Notes: generated from the sequence alone by a model not told the origin. A stretch of DNA of 64,000 bases from Cristatella mucedo (GCA_009760855.2 WPIO01000024.1:3534501-3598500); one strand, 5' to 3'; shown: positions 33,890 through 45,980, numbered from the stretch's first letter. A program made the numbers and translations.

Positions 33890-35440
33890 GCATGCAAGGG
33901 CAGCATTACTAGCCACCCAGGTGCTGATTCTTTGAAGCTGCACAGGCTGGCGTTGCTCCGATTTACAAACAAAGTCAACCTAAACGATAGACCGCCTCAC
34001 CGCTCTGGCCTGCACAGCTCGGAACCGACCAATTACCCCATCGGGCATGTAGCTCTCATCGCTGTAGGCTTCTCACTTTCTGCCCAATCTCACGCTGCTC
34101 CACTTCCCTCTTTCCTATTTCCACTGTCCTCTTCTGCTTCGGAGCTGCCGATCCGACCGCGGCAGCGCGGCCCCAGCTACGGGGTTTGCGACTAGCTCGA
34201 GTCTCAGCACCCACGTCTCGGCGATTGACCTCCCCGCCCGGTCGCCGATGCAATAGGTATGCAGTGCTTTGCAATTCTCACCCCTCCCCCCCCTCCGCCG
34301 GAGGAGGAGGATGGATGCAGCTGATCTCAAGCCGATATTCTTGGCCACCGCCCGATTCTATATACAAAGCAATTGCAACTAACGTGGATGCTGCCTAAGG
34401 GAGTGCAGCTCACGGATTGAGACTATTCTGTCTTGAGGCCGTTTCAGCACGCCAAAGACTCGCTGCTGTCAGAAAGCTGATCTCTAAAGAAAACTTGTAA
34501 AGCACAACACCAAGACCGCACTACTAGCTTGCTTTCAAATCATTTCCTTCCGTAATAAGACTCTAGTTAGGGTTATCATTGACATTGATTTCATTCACAT
34601 TGACATCATTGACATTTGACATTGACCTTAAATCTCGTCTGGTCATCTTTTCTGGTCATCTTGTCTGGTCACTCAACCTCAATCCTTTTGTCTTCGTGCC
34701 TAGTTCATTTAAGCGCCCAAATGTAAAGCACGATTCCGGCATCTTCTGAGCAATTAACGACCCAGGCAACGGTTGCCGTTGTTATTAGAAGCCCTTGAGG
34801 AGATTGTGGCTGTGTCTAATCCATGCTCGTTGATACCGATAATTTATTACAACGGATCTGTTGAAACAATTCTGAGCGCTTAGGTGCCCAAGGAAAAGTC
34901 TGCCTTGAAATTTTTATAAAGAGGAGCTGTCTTAGCCCGGGGGCAATGTGCATGCACGTATCAATATCCAGGTCGTAGGTTCGAGTCCTGCAGTAGACAA
35001 TCCTTAATCTCGCACTCTGCAAGCAGGGTGAATGCCACTAAGGATCTTCTGCCGCTATTAAACTAAGGCTCTTTGATCAGATAAACCCTACTTTACTTTA
35101 CTATCTCTAGCTTTACACGCATTCTACTATGCGGCTCGCCGGCATTATAGATGCCGCCCGAATTCTGCTTAACTCTTCGCTAGTCCTTCTTGTCAGCCCG
35201 CCCATCCAAGAGAAACGCGTCTCATTGCTCAGACTCCGCCCCGAAGCGATATATTGGCAGCATAATTTAGCCAATTTAGCGTACACGAGGACTAGGCTGG
35301 CCATCTGCGACATTGCCTGCTGGGAAGCATTCGGTGCAGCTCTGGCTCCGAGCTGCTACAGGTGGTAGCAGTACATGGCTACTGCTGCAGCCCGAGCGAG
35401 AACTCTTTGGGTCTACTGGGTCTCTATTGGGTTTTGGATT
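33890..35440 (+). repeat. dispersed repeat C, copy 2 (about 1.5 kb)
   Basis: Collinear with 20130-21650 (see shared words there). It lacks the poly-T run and has extra short tandem words around 34575-34670 (ttgacattgac, ctggtcatctt). It ends near ctgcctgctgggaagca at 35317 plus about 100 bp of weaker similarity. Confidence 0.85.
34925..35110 (+). repeat. tRNA-derived SINE (family II) inside repeat C
   Basis: An A-box-like gtcttagcccggggg and a good B-box gtaggttcgagtcctgc (34975-34991) are followed by cactctgcaagcagggtg and a tail word aaggctctttgatca. It is the same module as at 21125-21310 but has the better pol III B-box. Confidence 0.75.
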
Positions 35441-35923
35441 TTTAGAAAGAGAAGCTCGTAGGCAGATAACGAGCAAGAGAAATAGTGAGGGTGCGATGAA
35501 AAACATACAGATGGACAGAAAGACAGAGAGGCAGACAGACGGGCATGCCGATATACTCTGCCGCATTCCTTCCGGCAGCCCGTCACTTGGCCTCGTCGCC
35601 CGAGTTGACGACGCGCTCACTAGTTACTCTGCGGCAGCGCGGCTAGCAACGATACTGACGCCCGGCGCACGCGAGTCGGCGACGACTCCTACTGCGGTCG
35701 CGTATACCCGTCTGCCTCTAATCAGGAAGTGATTGCAACCAAATTACCTCCTCCTAGCCTGGAATTCGAAGCTTTCGTGAATAAGCCAACCGCAGTCTAC
35801 CTTTCAATTAAATACGAACTGCCGGCCGTCGCTTAGCGACGCCTCTTCCCTCCTATCGGGCCCAGCGCGTTCTCGGCTGTGTGGCTGCCTCCTCGAGCTC
35901 GGCCTCGATCTCGCCGAAATCTG
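35441..35923. other. no gene recognised, GC-rich
   Basis: A cagac-rich patch at 35505-35545, then GC-rich sequence. No repeat family member or exon recognised. Confidence 0.35.
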
Positions 35924-36297
35924 GTAATAATAATAATAATAATAATTCACTTGATAAAGCGCCCTCAGAGAACTCAATCTCTCTCTAGGCGCTTTACATT
36001 TGCTGTAAAGTGAAATGCAATCGAATGGTAAGTAAAATCATGCTTGAAAAACAAACGAGATGAATAATATGGTTAGGGGTGACATGCACAGGGTCAGCAC
36101 GCAAATGTGGTTAGTGGCAGCATGCACAGTGTCAGCACGCATAAGCACATCAAAGACGAATCACAGGGACCCACTAAATGCTGTCCTAAATAGGTGTGCT
36201 TTTAGGTTCCTTTTAAATGTGGTCAGGCCAGGGGATGTTTTGACGCAGGTCGGGAGGGAGAGGAGTTCCAGGCTTTGGGAGCATATGAACTAAATGC
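35924..36297 (-). repeat. LINE family A 3' end, truncated
   Basis: ATT tail, tcacttgataaagcgcc, stem-loop, 3' UTR and the first part of the antisense RT C-terminus (gacgcaggtcgggag at about 36242). The copy is well conserved, so the insertion is young relative to most here. Confidence 0.92.
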
Positions 36298-36344
36298 AAG
36301 CGCGGAGGAAGACGAATCAGCCGATGCGTAGACGAGCAGCGCAG

Positions 36345-36402
36345 CCCGAATTCTCTAGAAGGGAAGCCGGAATTCGCCGAATTCTCTAGAAGGGAAGCCG
36401 AA
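36345..36402. repeat. 31-bp tandem duplication
   Basis: The block gaattctctagaagggaag begins at 36348 and again at 36379. Confidence 0.9.
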
Positions 36403-36571
36403 AGCGAGATCGGCCGGCGGCCGCAGCTCCTCAGGCTGCTGTGTGCGGTGGAAGGCTGCTGCACTGTACGGGAGGTGCTTCCATTGGTCGGCAACAGACC
36501 AATGGGGCGCGGGTGGGCTTTCTGAGCGTTTGCCCTGATTTGCCGCAATGGCGGCATCGACTCGGTAAAAA

Positions 36572-36745
36572 AAATGCTAGCTGATTTAACAGCCTCGTTT
36601 TGTATAGCGACAGGAGAGCTTGGATGGCCATCACCACCGCCTTGCAGAGGCGATAAAGGATTGCTCACCGCAAGATTCGAACCCACGACCTCGGGGCCGA
36701 GGTCGTGAAAAGCAACCACCTAACCTAGTGAGCCATTACGTAAGC
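36572..36745 (-). repeat. tRNA-derived SINE (family II)
   Basis: On the - strand the tRNA-like head lies at 36665-36745, with B-box gtgggttcgaatcttgc and A-box-like ttaggtggttgc. The body tttatcgcctctgcaaggcg and tail gaggctgttaaatcagc follow. Confidence 0.88.
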
Positions 36746-36974
36746 GGTCTAATATGCGAGTACGGGCCGAGGCGGCGGGGCTCGCGTTGGTGTCCAGCCC
36801 GCGGAGACTGACAGCGATGGAGTCGATTTGACCGCTGCTCCGAGGTGGGGCGGGACTCCGCCCACGAGACGATGCAGGCGGGAGCTCCTTTCGGTGGGAG
36901 CGGCAGCTTTTTCTCGCCGCCGCCGCCGAAGAAGCATCTGCAGACCGAACTTGCATCACTGCATGGTTAAAGAG

Positions 36975-37140
36975 TACCGATCAGCTAATCTAACAGCCAC
37001 GTTCGTCGCCCACTTGTAATGGGCTACGGATGATTGTCTGGCGTGCGACTTGAACTCACGACCCGGGTCGTGAATTGCCGTAACCTTAACCCAGGGCCAA
37101 CCGACATCCAGGTCGATCGCTTTGCTTCACTTTAATAATA
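36975..37140 (-). repeat. tRNA-derived SINE (family II variant)
   Basis: - strand copy with B-box-like gtgagttcaagtcgcac, A-box-like gggttaaggttacgg and tail ggctgttagattagc. It resembles the copy at 43815-43985, which shares aggtcgatcgctttgcttcac-type flanking words. Confidence 0.72.
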
Positions 37141-37659
37141 TACAAAAAAACTAGACTGTTACTATAGTGCAGCACTGTCTTACTGACTAAAGATAAAATA
37201 AATTTGCCTCTACGCTCTGAAAATGAATTGATGAGTTATCCACCGATCAGTCGTTCAAACTCTCGCAACCTGTGCAGTCGTATGACGCACTTGATACAAC
37301 ACGGACTTAACTTACGCTTAAATGAACAGCGGTTTAAGGATCTCTCCAAATATCGTCAAGCCATGGGATTTAGTTACGCGTTCGTAGATATTTCTAGGCT
37401 TTAACCTCGACTAAGATAAGCGGCACTAACTGGACGTTCTGCCTAGCTTATTGCTTATTACTTCAAAATGTTTGCATCTCTTATAGTGCTGTACGCGCCT
37501 GGCTAGAGATTTGGCTGCGCTTCGGGAGCCCTAAAAAAGACATTACTCAAGAGAGACATCAGTCTATTGAACCTCTGATTTTTTCCGTCCCTTTACCGCT
37601 GCTGCGAGCGTGACTTTGACGCTCGCGACCGCTTAGCTTTATTACAGCACGCCTTACAA
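37141..37659. other. no gene recognised
   Basis: One open frame of 66 codons (37204-37404, + strand) shows no domain I know. Confidence 0.35.
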
Positions 37660-37872
37660 TAATAATAGTAACAATAATAATGCACTTGATAAAGCCCCCT
37701 CAGAGTACTGGTAGGGTACTCCTCCCACGATCATTAATCTGCCTGTCACTTCACTTATCTTATCTCAAAGTAAATTCAATAGCTTAATTGTTAGAGCGTG
37801 TTTTCTTTGCAGCAAATGTAAAGCACTCATGAAGAGATTGAGTTCTCTGTGGGCGCTGTATCAAACGTGTTA
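37660..37872. repeat. head-to-head inverted pair of LINE A 3' ends
   Basis: Bases 37660-37712 are a - strand LINE A tail cut off within the stem-loop. Bases about 37768-37872 are a + strand LINE A 3' end with its own stem-loop and degenerate tail. They are separated by about 55 bp of other sequence, and both tails face outward. Confidence 0.78.
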
Positions 37873-38519
37873 GTATTAGAGTTAGGTCGCGGTAAACCAA
37901 AGGCAGAGAGGTTACTATTTCTGCTTTGGTTGCGTCTGTCTGATTTGACAAGCTAACCAAACGTGCAGAGGCCGCATATGACGCCACCTAGTGCCCGTAT
38001 CCATCTTGGATAGCCGCCGAAGTGCCTAAAAGAATGATGGCCGCTGCAGCGGCGGTGGTTGTGAGTGGAATTCTTTTGCTTCGGCTTTTTGGATAGCTTT
38101 TGTTGCTATTTTTTAAATTGCGTGCCGTTTTTTACTTACTTTACGAGCATCTAAGCTGATTGTATTTAATACTTAAAGGCTACCACTCTGTTACAACTGT
38201 GCTATGCGACTTCCATGTCTAGACCTAACAAAGCCGCAAACACAGCGTTTGTAAGGGTGCGAGTCTGAGCCAACTTTTGGCATGTACTTGTAACGCCTGA
38301 ACCTTGTTGCACGGTTAGTAACTTGTAGGTTCTGCCGCCACGCAAGCATTTATTCTGGAAGTTGCACAAACACAGCAGTGATCAAGAGTGCTCATACCTT
38401 GACACGTCAATCATAATGCCGACAAGTCAATTCGACAGCAGTGGACGGTTACAAGCGTTCAACAGCGGCCATGATGGACACCGACGTCTCTGTGGCCTAG
38501 AGGTCAAATACAATATGTA
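37873..38519. other. no gene recognised
   Basis: No exon or known repeat identified. Confidence 0.35.
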
Positions 38520-38652
38520 AATATAATTCCTCTGCATGGCGCCCTGAGAAAACTGAGTCTTTATTCAAACGCTTCATTTACGCCACGGGTCTCGAGCCCA
38601 CAATCTCGGCGAGACCATGATCGGGGTGAGCGCCTTAACCACTGGTCCAAAC
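38520..38652 (-). repeat. tRNA-derived SINE (family I, LINE-A-like stem-loop tail)
   Basis: On the - strand: A-box-like tttggaccagtggttaagg (38633-38651), B-box gattgtgggctcgagaccc (about 38587-38606), then aaatgaagcg and the stem-loop strand ctcagttttctcagggcgcc (38538-38557). This is a LINE-A-type 3' end fused directly behind a tRNA-like head. Confidence 0.85.
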
Positions 38653-39185
38653 CATTTAATCAGCTCCAATGCCCAACCCACCCGAGTCATGAATCCTGAC
38701 TGCCGCTATTTCAGGCGTCTGCTTTTTGTACAACCTCAGCCATACGCCACCGCACGATCGCATAAGTGTGAATACTAATTAACTGCCACAATCCGGCTGG
38801 TTTAGCTGGTGCCGCCGATTCAACGCCACACGAGCCAGATTATTAGTGCCTAAATATCCGCCACGGTTGCTGAGTTATAACGACAGGGAACCAGCTAGCT
38901 CACAATCCATGGTTAGGCGGCCTTTAGAGCAGCTACGCTCTAGCCTTCGAGCCACGCAGCGGAGTTGCTTTGCATTCTGGGCGTCCGAAGGGATTTACGT
39001 ACATTCTCCGGGCCGTTGCTGGACACCTGCAGCCCAATGCAGCCGCTCAAGTTGACGGCTTTCCGAAAGAGGGGAAAGGGGGACTTCCTATATTACGCTA
39101 CACATATTATAATGCGCTACATTGATAACGGCCGCGCTCTTTCTTACTGCCATGCTCAGCAGTCGGCTAAATATGACTGACTGAC
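38653..39185. other. no gene recognised
   Basis: Short frames only; no repeat family member identified. Confidence 0.35.
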
Positions 39186-40120
39186 TGCGTACATCGCGGC
39201 TGCGGCAAGTACGACTCGCTGTGCCGCCGCGCTTCGAGGCGCCGCAGCCGTCGCAGTGCTGCTTTCGTCGAGCACCGCCCGCCGAGGACTGGCCCGGCCC
39301 GGGCCGCTTGAGGCCCGGGCTGCAAGCGCTGCATTTGTAGCCTGAGGACTTTGGCGAGAAGCCGCGCTGCAGAGCGTTTGCAGCTGTCAGTGAATCCTGC
39401 CGAGATTGATCGCCGATCGTCGTGCCGGGCCGATTTTTTCTAGAGCCGCACGAGCGAGCGAGTTGTATTCAGTCCAGCGGGATGCGGGCGCGGCGGTCGC
39501 GCGCGAGCGCTCCGCTCGCGAGATATCGGACGTCGGCAATTGCGACGTTGGGAATTCCGGCATCGAACTGGCGCGGCTTGCCGCCCGCCGCGTCACCGCG
39601 TCGGCAGCGCCTATAGCCGGCTACCTCGGTCGAATTCAAGGCTTCGCCTTCTCTTTGGGCTCAAGGATGGCGCCGTAACTATTGATCCGGGCTGAGAATT
39701 CGAGCACTCCGCGAGGCTGTCCGAAGATCAGAGGACCGATCGCGCGCGCTGCCGCGGCTCGACCGCGCGCTCCGCTCCGGCGGCTGCATCGGCGTCCGAT
39801 GAAGAGTTTCGCGCGCGCGCGAAGCGTTCGCGTGCGCGACCCCCGCTGGGCGATGGGGCAAACGCGTAAGAGAGAGAGCTCTCTGGTTGGGATCGAGGCT
39901 TCGATCCTATCGCGCAGCGCTTTAAAGATCCTCTGCCAATTTTGCAACTCGTGTGAAATGCGACAGAGGCGTAGTGGTAGCAACGGCCTCTCGAGTTGAG
40001 TCGATCCTGCCTGGCTTGATTTTCGCTGAGGAAAAGTGGGAATTCGTCCGCGTGCAGGATAAGCACATTCGTGACTATCTCCTTGTACCTACTCTGCGGT
40101 ACAACTAATCAAGCGGTAAG
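39186..40120. other. GC- and CpG-rich island ending in a donor-like site
   Basis: About 900 bp markedly richer in CG dinucleotides than the AT-rich flank after 40120. Frames are open on both strands as expected for high GC, and none has a recognisable domain. The island ends at a donor-like gcg|gtaagttt (GT at 40116), so it could be the promoter and first exon of an unrecognised + strand gene. Confidence 0.4.
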
Positions 40121-40454
40121 TTTGTTTTGCTGTATGCTATTGCATGGTCGTCCAAAAGCTTATAAAAATTATAAAATAAAAACATTATAGTAATTACTAA
40201 AGCAGCGTTAGTTAAAAAAATTGAATCATATTATCTAGTCTAACAGAAATATTTAAAAAATCCATGTGAATTTTATTAGACTGTACTATTAAATTATAAA
40301 AGGCACACTCCAAAGTTTCTACTTGGTACATTTGACACCATCTGCTTAGCAGCTACTTGCTAGGGGCAAGTACCCAATGGGCATAGGCCAGCATTTACAT
40401 TAACCCGATTGCTTACAAACCCATGGACCATTGGTCCATATCCGGCTAGACGGT

Positions 40455-41265
40455 AATGATAATAATAATAACACTCTTGATAAAGCCCCCTCAGAGAACT
40501 CAATCTCTTTCTAAGCACTTTATATTTGCTGTAAAAAAAGCACGATCGAATGGATAGTGGTAGCATGCTCAAGAAACCTCAAGAATAACATGGTTAGGGA
40601 AGACACGCACAGGGTCAGCATGCCAGTGTGATTAGTGGCAGCGGGCAGTGTCAACACGCAATTAGCACGTAAAGGTCGAATCGCAGGGACCCACTATATA
40701 ATGTTAGGAATGGATGCGCTTTGAATTTCTCTTTAAATGTGGTCGAGTCAGGCGATGTCGTAACCCAAGTTGGGAGTGAGTTCCGGGCTTTGGGAGCATA
40801 CGAACTAAAGGCACGGTTTCCAAAGAATTTGAGGTTGTAGGTAAAGGTAGGTATAGGTATAGGTAAACGAGGTATAGGTAAACAGTTAAATTCTGAAAAG
40901 CGGGTGGTACGACACTTAGATTGGTGGGGACAGTATATCTGATAGGTAGGCTAAGATAGGATAGATAGGATGGGAGCCAAAGAATAAAGGGACCTAAAAG
41001 TGAGTGACAAAACATTGAATTCGATGCGTTGCTTGACTGGTATCCAGTGCAGGTCGGCGAGAAGTGGTGTGATGTGGCAACTGCGACGCTCATGACAGAC
41101 AGGCTTAGCTTCGGGGTTTTGCACCACTTGTAAAGGGCTGAGTAAAAAGGCCGGTAGACCAGCAAACATTGAGTTACAAAAGTCAAGACGGGATGTCACA
41201 AATGCGTGGACCAATTTAGATGCGGTATTACTGTCTAAACAAGTCCGTGTTTTAGCTGTTAGACA
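40455..41265 (-). repeat. LINE family A, truncated RT C-terminus
   Basis: - strand tail, stem-loop (40482-40521) and a decayed RT C-terminus (LVHAFVTSRLDFCNSM, CHERRSCHITPLLADLHW). A local expansion of taggtataggta-type words is present at 40838-40880. The copy is truncated at about 41265. Confidence 0.9.
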
Positions 41266-42636
41266 GGGAATCAGTCCGGCGGACTGGAACGATATATCGG
41301 CGTACTTTCGGCAGGCACCCGGCGAAGCGTCGGTTAAATGCACATGTTTTCTACTATTACTGAGCTGCTTTCGTTACACATCTGCTTGAATAGCGCGGAC
41401 ACACGTGGCTCCCTCACTCGGCCGCCCACGTCTAGCACGTACCGCTTTTTAGGGTGGCGGAAATGCTTCGTGCTGCATCGAGTTGTGCGCGCCGAATTTA
41501 GTATCTTATTCCAATCAAGATGTGCGACGAGGTGTTGGAGATAGTGACGTGTACTCACTCTCGGTCTTGTTTTAGTGGGGCCAGGCTTTCCCTGCTAGCG
41601 CAATTACGGCAAATATAAATATACCAGGGCCGTACTTTTATCAATAGGCTATGGAATCCAAATCATTCAACTGAGAGAAGACGAAAGCGTCGCTAGGGTA
41701 ACCGTCTGATGGGGTCTTTGTCCGTTTGGGTCACTTTTTCGACTCATAAATAGTAAATATGTTGAACAGTTGTATTAGCAATAGCGATACAACACGTCTG
41801 GGCACCTTGAAGAGAAATAATCTCTGTCAACGTACTCTATACTTAAGTAGAGTCGTCTGTAAATGTGCCTACTTACTGCGTTCATTGTATATTTACTAGT
41901 AAACCACTCAAACCTTTTCTGTGCTTCACTCAAGACGCGACGCAGCCATCTAACAATTAGAATTACTAGCAATGCAATATCAGGGGAGCTAACTCCACAA
42001 AAATTGTCACTCTTATTGTCGACGTTTTTTAAACCGTACAGGTATAAATACTGTTTGGAACCAATTGACTAATTAATTATTGAGCACGGTTACCGCCTTG
42101 CCGAGCGAGCAAAACGAAATGTGCAGAACAAAAGAAGGCTTCCAGAGCCAGCACAATTGAATGCGCAAAACAAAAACAAAACAAATTGAAGGCTTTCAGA
42201 GCCAGCACGATGAAATGTGCAAAGAAGAAGTACCCCAAAAAGAAAGCGCTCAATTACTTCTGCCACACCCTAGAGGCGCCTGTACCGCATGCAGTTGGTC
42301 AGGCGGTTGCAGCTGCTTCTTTTTTAGTAATTCGATTAGGCAAATTTGACCGCAGTCTGCTTGCTGCCAGTCCCATAAAAGGCCAACGGCATTCTCTCTG
42401 CGCTAGCTGTAGCCGCACGTCATCCAACGAAAACTATTAGAAATAGACTTCACCACGTGCAATCGTCTGTGCGCTCTAACTGGGTGATGTGTTTACACAT
42501 GAATAGAGCTTGTGAACCTATTACATGGGAGCTATGGGGTACGGACGTTTACCCCTGGACATTTCCCCAACCGGAAATCACTGCCATCCGGACATCCCCC
42601 CCGGACATTCTCGCCTGGGTTAAGACATTTCCGCTG
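41266..42636. other. no gene recognised
   Basis: AT- and GC-mixed unique-looking sequence. A local duplication (cagagccagcac with aaaacaaaa context) occurs at 42140-42220. Near its right end 42545-42640 contains recurring ggacatttcc / ccggacat words. Confidence 0.4.
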
Positions 42637-42695
42637 GGGTATAGGGTATAGGGTTTTAGGGTTTAGGTTTTAGGGTTATAGGGTTGTAGGGTTTG
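42637..42695. repeat. telomere-like degenerate TTAGGG-type tract
   Basis: A run of GGGTATA, GGGTTTTA, GGGTTTA, GGGTTATA and GGGTTGTA words, about 8 units with variable spacing. It lies immediately upstream of the 5' end of a LINE family B copy. Confidence 0.8.
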
Positions 42696-43690
42696 CGGCA
42701 ACTGAGAAACTGAATGCTTGCCTTGCCGACATTCGATCCTGGATGTCGGAAAACTTCCTGAAATTAAGTGATGATAAAACCGAACTGCTGCTCATAGGAC
42801 ACCCTAAGCATGTGGCTGGATTAAAAGGCTTTGCTCTTCTAATATGTGATGCTATTGTGCGACCATCACCACGTGCTCGAAATTTAGGTGTCGTTTTCGA
42901 CAGCTGCCTCAATTTTAAAAGCTTAATTCAAAAGACTGCTTCTACAGCTAGCCATCACGTCCAATCTCTATCCAAGATTAGGAGCTATCTTTCACAGTAG
43001 CTTGTAAAATAAATTAACTTGCTCCTTAGTTCTGTCTCGGCTTGATTGTTGTTACTTCTTTTGGCTGGGCTACCAAAGAAAGCAACTAGGCCACTGCAGC
43101 TGACTATGAATATAGCTGCAAGTCTAGTTTTCAACTCCCAGAGGTTTGAGCACGTGCCTCCTTTGCTGAAAGAGCTAGGATGGTTGCCGGTTGAGCAACG
43201 GATACAGAGCAAAGTTTTTATGCTGACCCACAAGGCCCGCCGCGGCTTGCCTCCATCGTAATTAGCTGAACTGCAGCTACAGTTTCAGCCTGTTCGTGCC
43301 CTCAAGTCCTGTGTGGGCAATAACTTAGCTGTTCCATTCCTCCGCTTAAAGACCGTTGGCGACGGAAGCTTTAGCTCTGCAGGTCCTAGACTGTGGAACT
43401 CGCTTCCACAATTCTAACGCAACGACAACTACTCTCCTACTGCCGACTGTGGCTCATCCTTGTCAGCGATCCTGAGCTGCTACTTCCGTGCTACTCACTA
43501 CCTCAATTGCTCTCCTGACTCTTGCTATGCTTCCCACTTTTTCTCTGTTTCGTGAGACGAAGTCTGTTGGCTACCGAATGCATACCGAAAGCCGCTTAGG
43601 CTGTGAGTGGGCTATACAAAACTCTCCTGCGTAACACCCAAATGGTCTTTATGACTTTGTGGAGTTACAGACGGAGATACATGGCACATA
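42695..43690 (+). mobile_element. LINE family B (CR1/L2-like), 5'-truncated RT copy
   Basis: The longest family B copy. It encodes the RT palm/thumb part MSENFLKLSDDKTELLLIG and ARNLGVVFDSCLNF (42743-43000), then after a disruption PLLKELGWLPVEQRIQSKVF, and LAVPFLRLKTVGDGSFS with NSLPQF before a stop. The 3' UTR to 43690 matches 29835-30101 and 31117-31390 reversed. Stops and frameshifts make it inactive. Its 3' end lacks the family A stem-loop. Confidence 0.9.
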
Positions 43691-43814
43691 TGAGAGGCAG
43701 GGAGTGGCTCTGCCCACCAATGCCATGGTTTCGGTGGGCACCGCTATTTTTCTCGCGGCGGGGCTTGAGCGGACCAAAAATTTGATCAAGGTATCGTTAA
43801 AAAGTTAATAGTAC

Positions 43815-43985
43815 AGATCGGCCAATCCAGTAGCTCTGTTCATAGCCCGCTTGAGTTGGGCTATAAAAGAAATACCTGCTGCACGACTCAAAACCACGAC
43901 CTGTATACAGGTGTCCCTGTAGTGCCGTCACCTTTTATCTCATGGATAAGACCCAGATCGATCGCTCTGCTTCACTTTTTTAATC
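43815..43985 (-). repeat. tRNA-derived SINE (family II variant)
   Basis: - strand copy resembling 36975-37140: a tRNA-like head at 43890-43970 with a weak B-box, and a body with agcccaactcaagcggg. It is old and diverged. Confidence 0.6.
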
Positions 43986-44122
43986 TAAAATAACTTTATT
44001 GTAAGAGTGTAATATTATTTCAGTGACTTGGGAAAACTAAATTTCAGTGAAGGCACTAAACAAGGAATGAGCACGTGATAATTTCACTGAGTTGTCACTC
44101 CAACACTAGTAAGGGTTTGTAG

Positions 44123-44230
44123 TAATAATAATAATAATATATTAGATATAGCGCCCACTGAGAACTCAATCTCTTTCTAGGCACTTTAAATTTGCTGCAA
44201 AATCTGCATGATCAAATGATTAACCGCAAA
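44123..44230 (-). repeat. LINE family A 3' end
   Basis: ATT tail, then a stem-loop with gcgcccactgagaac...ctttctaggcac, then tttgctgcaaaa and a few UTR words. Truncated. Confidence 0.85.
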
Positions 44231-45867
44231 ACTCCGACTAGTTGTTAATATTAATATTAATATCAGTATTAATATTACTTAATAGTTAATTAAATAATAA
44301 TATTATTATTAATATTAATTAAATCCTCACTAGCTTTGGTAGCGGCAAAAAGCGTGCAACGTATATTGACCTGAATCTCGGAAAACACCAAAGATATCAA
44401 TACATCACTCGATATTGTGCAGGCAACGCTGAAAAAGGCACCGTATATGTGAGAGAACACAACGATAGCCTGCATATTGCGGCTGATTTGACTTGTGACT
44501 TCCAGCAGACTCGCTAACAGGCATACAGCAGCTCCGCTTAGGATTTTAAAACTGTATTTGTTTAAGGCCAGATTTTACTAGATAGAGGTACTCGATAGGT
44601 CTGGACACTGCAAGAGACGGCTTAGTATGTATAGCTGTATCTCAAAGAAAGATTCTAGCATGTGTAGTGGGAGACATTAAATTAAGACTGCATCTTTTTC
44701 ACTTGATTATGTCGGCCCCATTTCCGGGTATTTGTTAGAAGCTTCGCTTGCATTGATTACTGCCACAGAACTGTAAACCCTTATCGAGGTCCCATAGGTG
44801 GGCGACCGTTTCTTCGACCAAGTTACCTTCGCAATAAGAATAGCATGCCTTGAGGCCGCTATTATTTCGTGCAGTTTACCAACCATTGCACTATTCGCTT
44901 TATAAATGAATTTTATTTATTTATTTATTTATTCATTCTTAACGAAGAAAATTTTGTTTCAGTACGCTCTAGAACACTTTCTATTCGTTTCAACCACTTA
45001 GTCGATGTTGCTTAGTTTAGTTTTACACTGGGATACATTATGTTAGTTTACATTCTACTTTGCTACCCGGATACCTGGACCTTTCACCTTTGGATCGAAC
45101 CTTAATTAGGGTTCAGCCTCGACTTTCCCGGACTTTTGATGCTTAAGCAATTTGTGGCAAGCTTTTGCCAAACATTGCTATTGCCAGTAAGATTAGTCGC
45201 TAGATACTCCAGCGATTCAGCAAACTCTTGGCAAAACGACTATCTAAAGACGCTTATGATTCATTCGCTATTTTCGAGTGATTTTCGTGCAGGGCCAAAG
45301 GCCATATACTCATTTCCGAAACATCGCATGGCATAGTTTTAGCTTTTTACTGTCTTAATTTACCTGTGTCCTCGTTCCGTTCTTAACTCCCCAGACCGAA
45401 TCAGAAAGTTAAGATGTGCTACGTTGCTTTTCCATTTGCAATTCCGTAGTTACTGAAAAAACTCATCAAATATATCCCGATCATCCCGATCAGCCAGATT
45501 TTCCAGAGCGATTCAAGGGCTCACCGACTGGAAGACCGTTACTATACGAGAGCGACTTCGGTCAGCCCTATGCCTTATATCAGTGCATCCATAACGCGAT
45601 CAGTGTGAGTGCAGCAGTAACGCGATAATCGCGATCGTGCAAAATCGTACGTCGCTTTATTCAGAGGCTTTGACCTATCTCGTCTATTTAATAAGCCGCT
45701 CGGTTCTAGTTAGGTGGCCAGGACAAGGTTAGTAATCCAGATTCAGCGGTCAAGTCCATCGTCCATAATTGCGGGACAGTGCACTGTCCCCTCCTATTAA
45801 ACATTTTCCGTCGTCGGACATTAGGTTGGTGAATAGACTCATAGTACCCGAGAATGCGTCAATTAAT
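44231..45867. other. no gene recognised, AT-rich tract at the left
   Basis: An AT-rich ttaatatta-type tract at 44245-44325 and a (TTTA)n run at 44906-44935. The 70-codon frame at 45416-45628 (+) has no domain I know. Confidence 0.4.
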
Positions 45868-45980
45868 ATTAATAATAGTAATAATACATTTGTATTGCAC
45901 CCTCAGAGAACTGACTCTCTTTTGAGGGACTTTACCGATGCTGCCTAGAAAAGTATTACCAAATGATTTTGGCTAAAAGT
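45868..45980 (-). repeat. LINE family A 3' end, diverged
   Basis: ATT-type tail (aataatagtaataat) followed by gcaccctcagagaac and a degraded stem-loop partner gggactttac. Confidence 0.75.
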
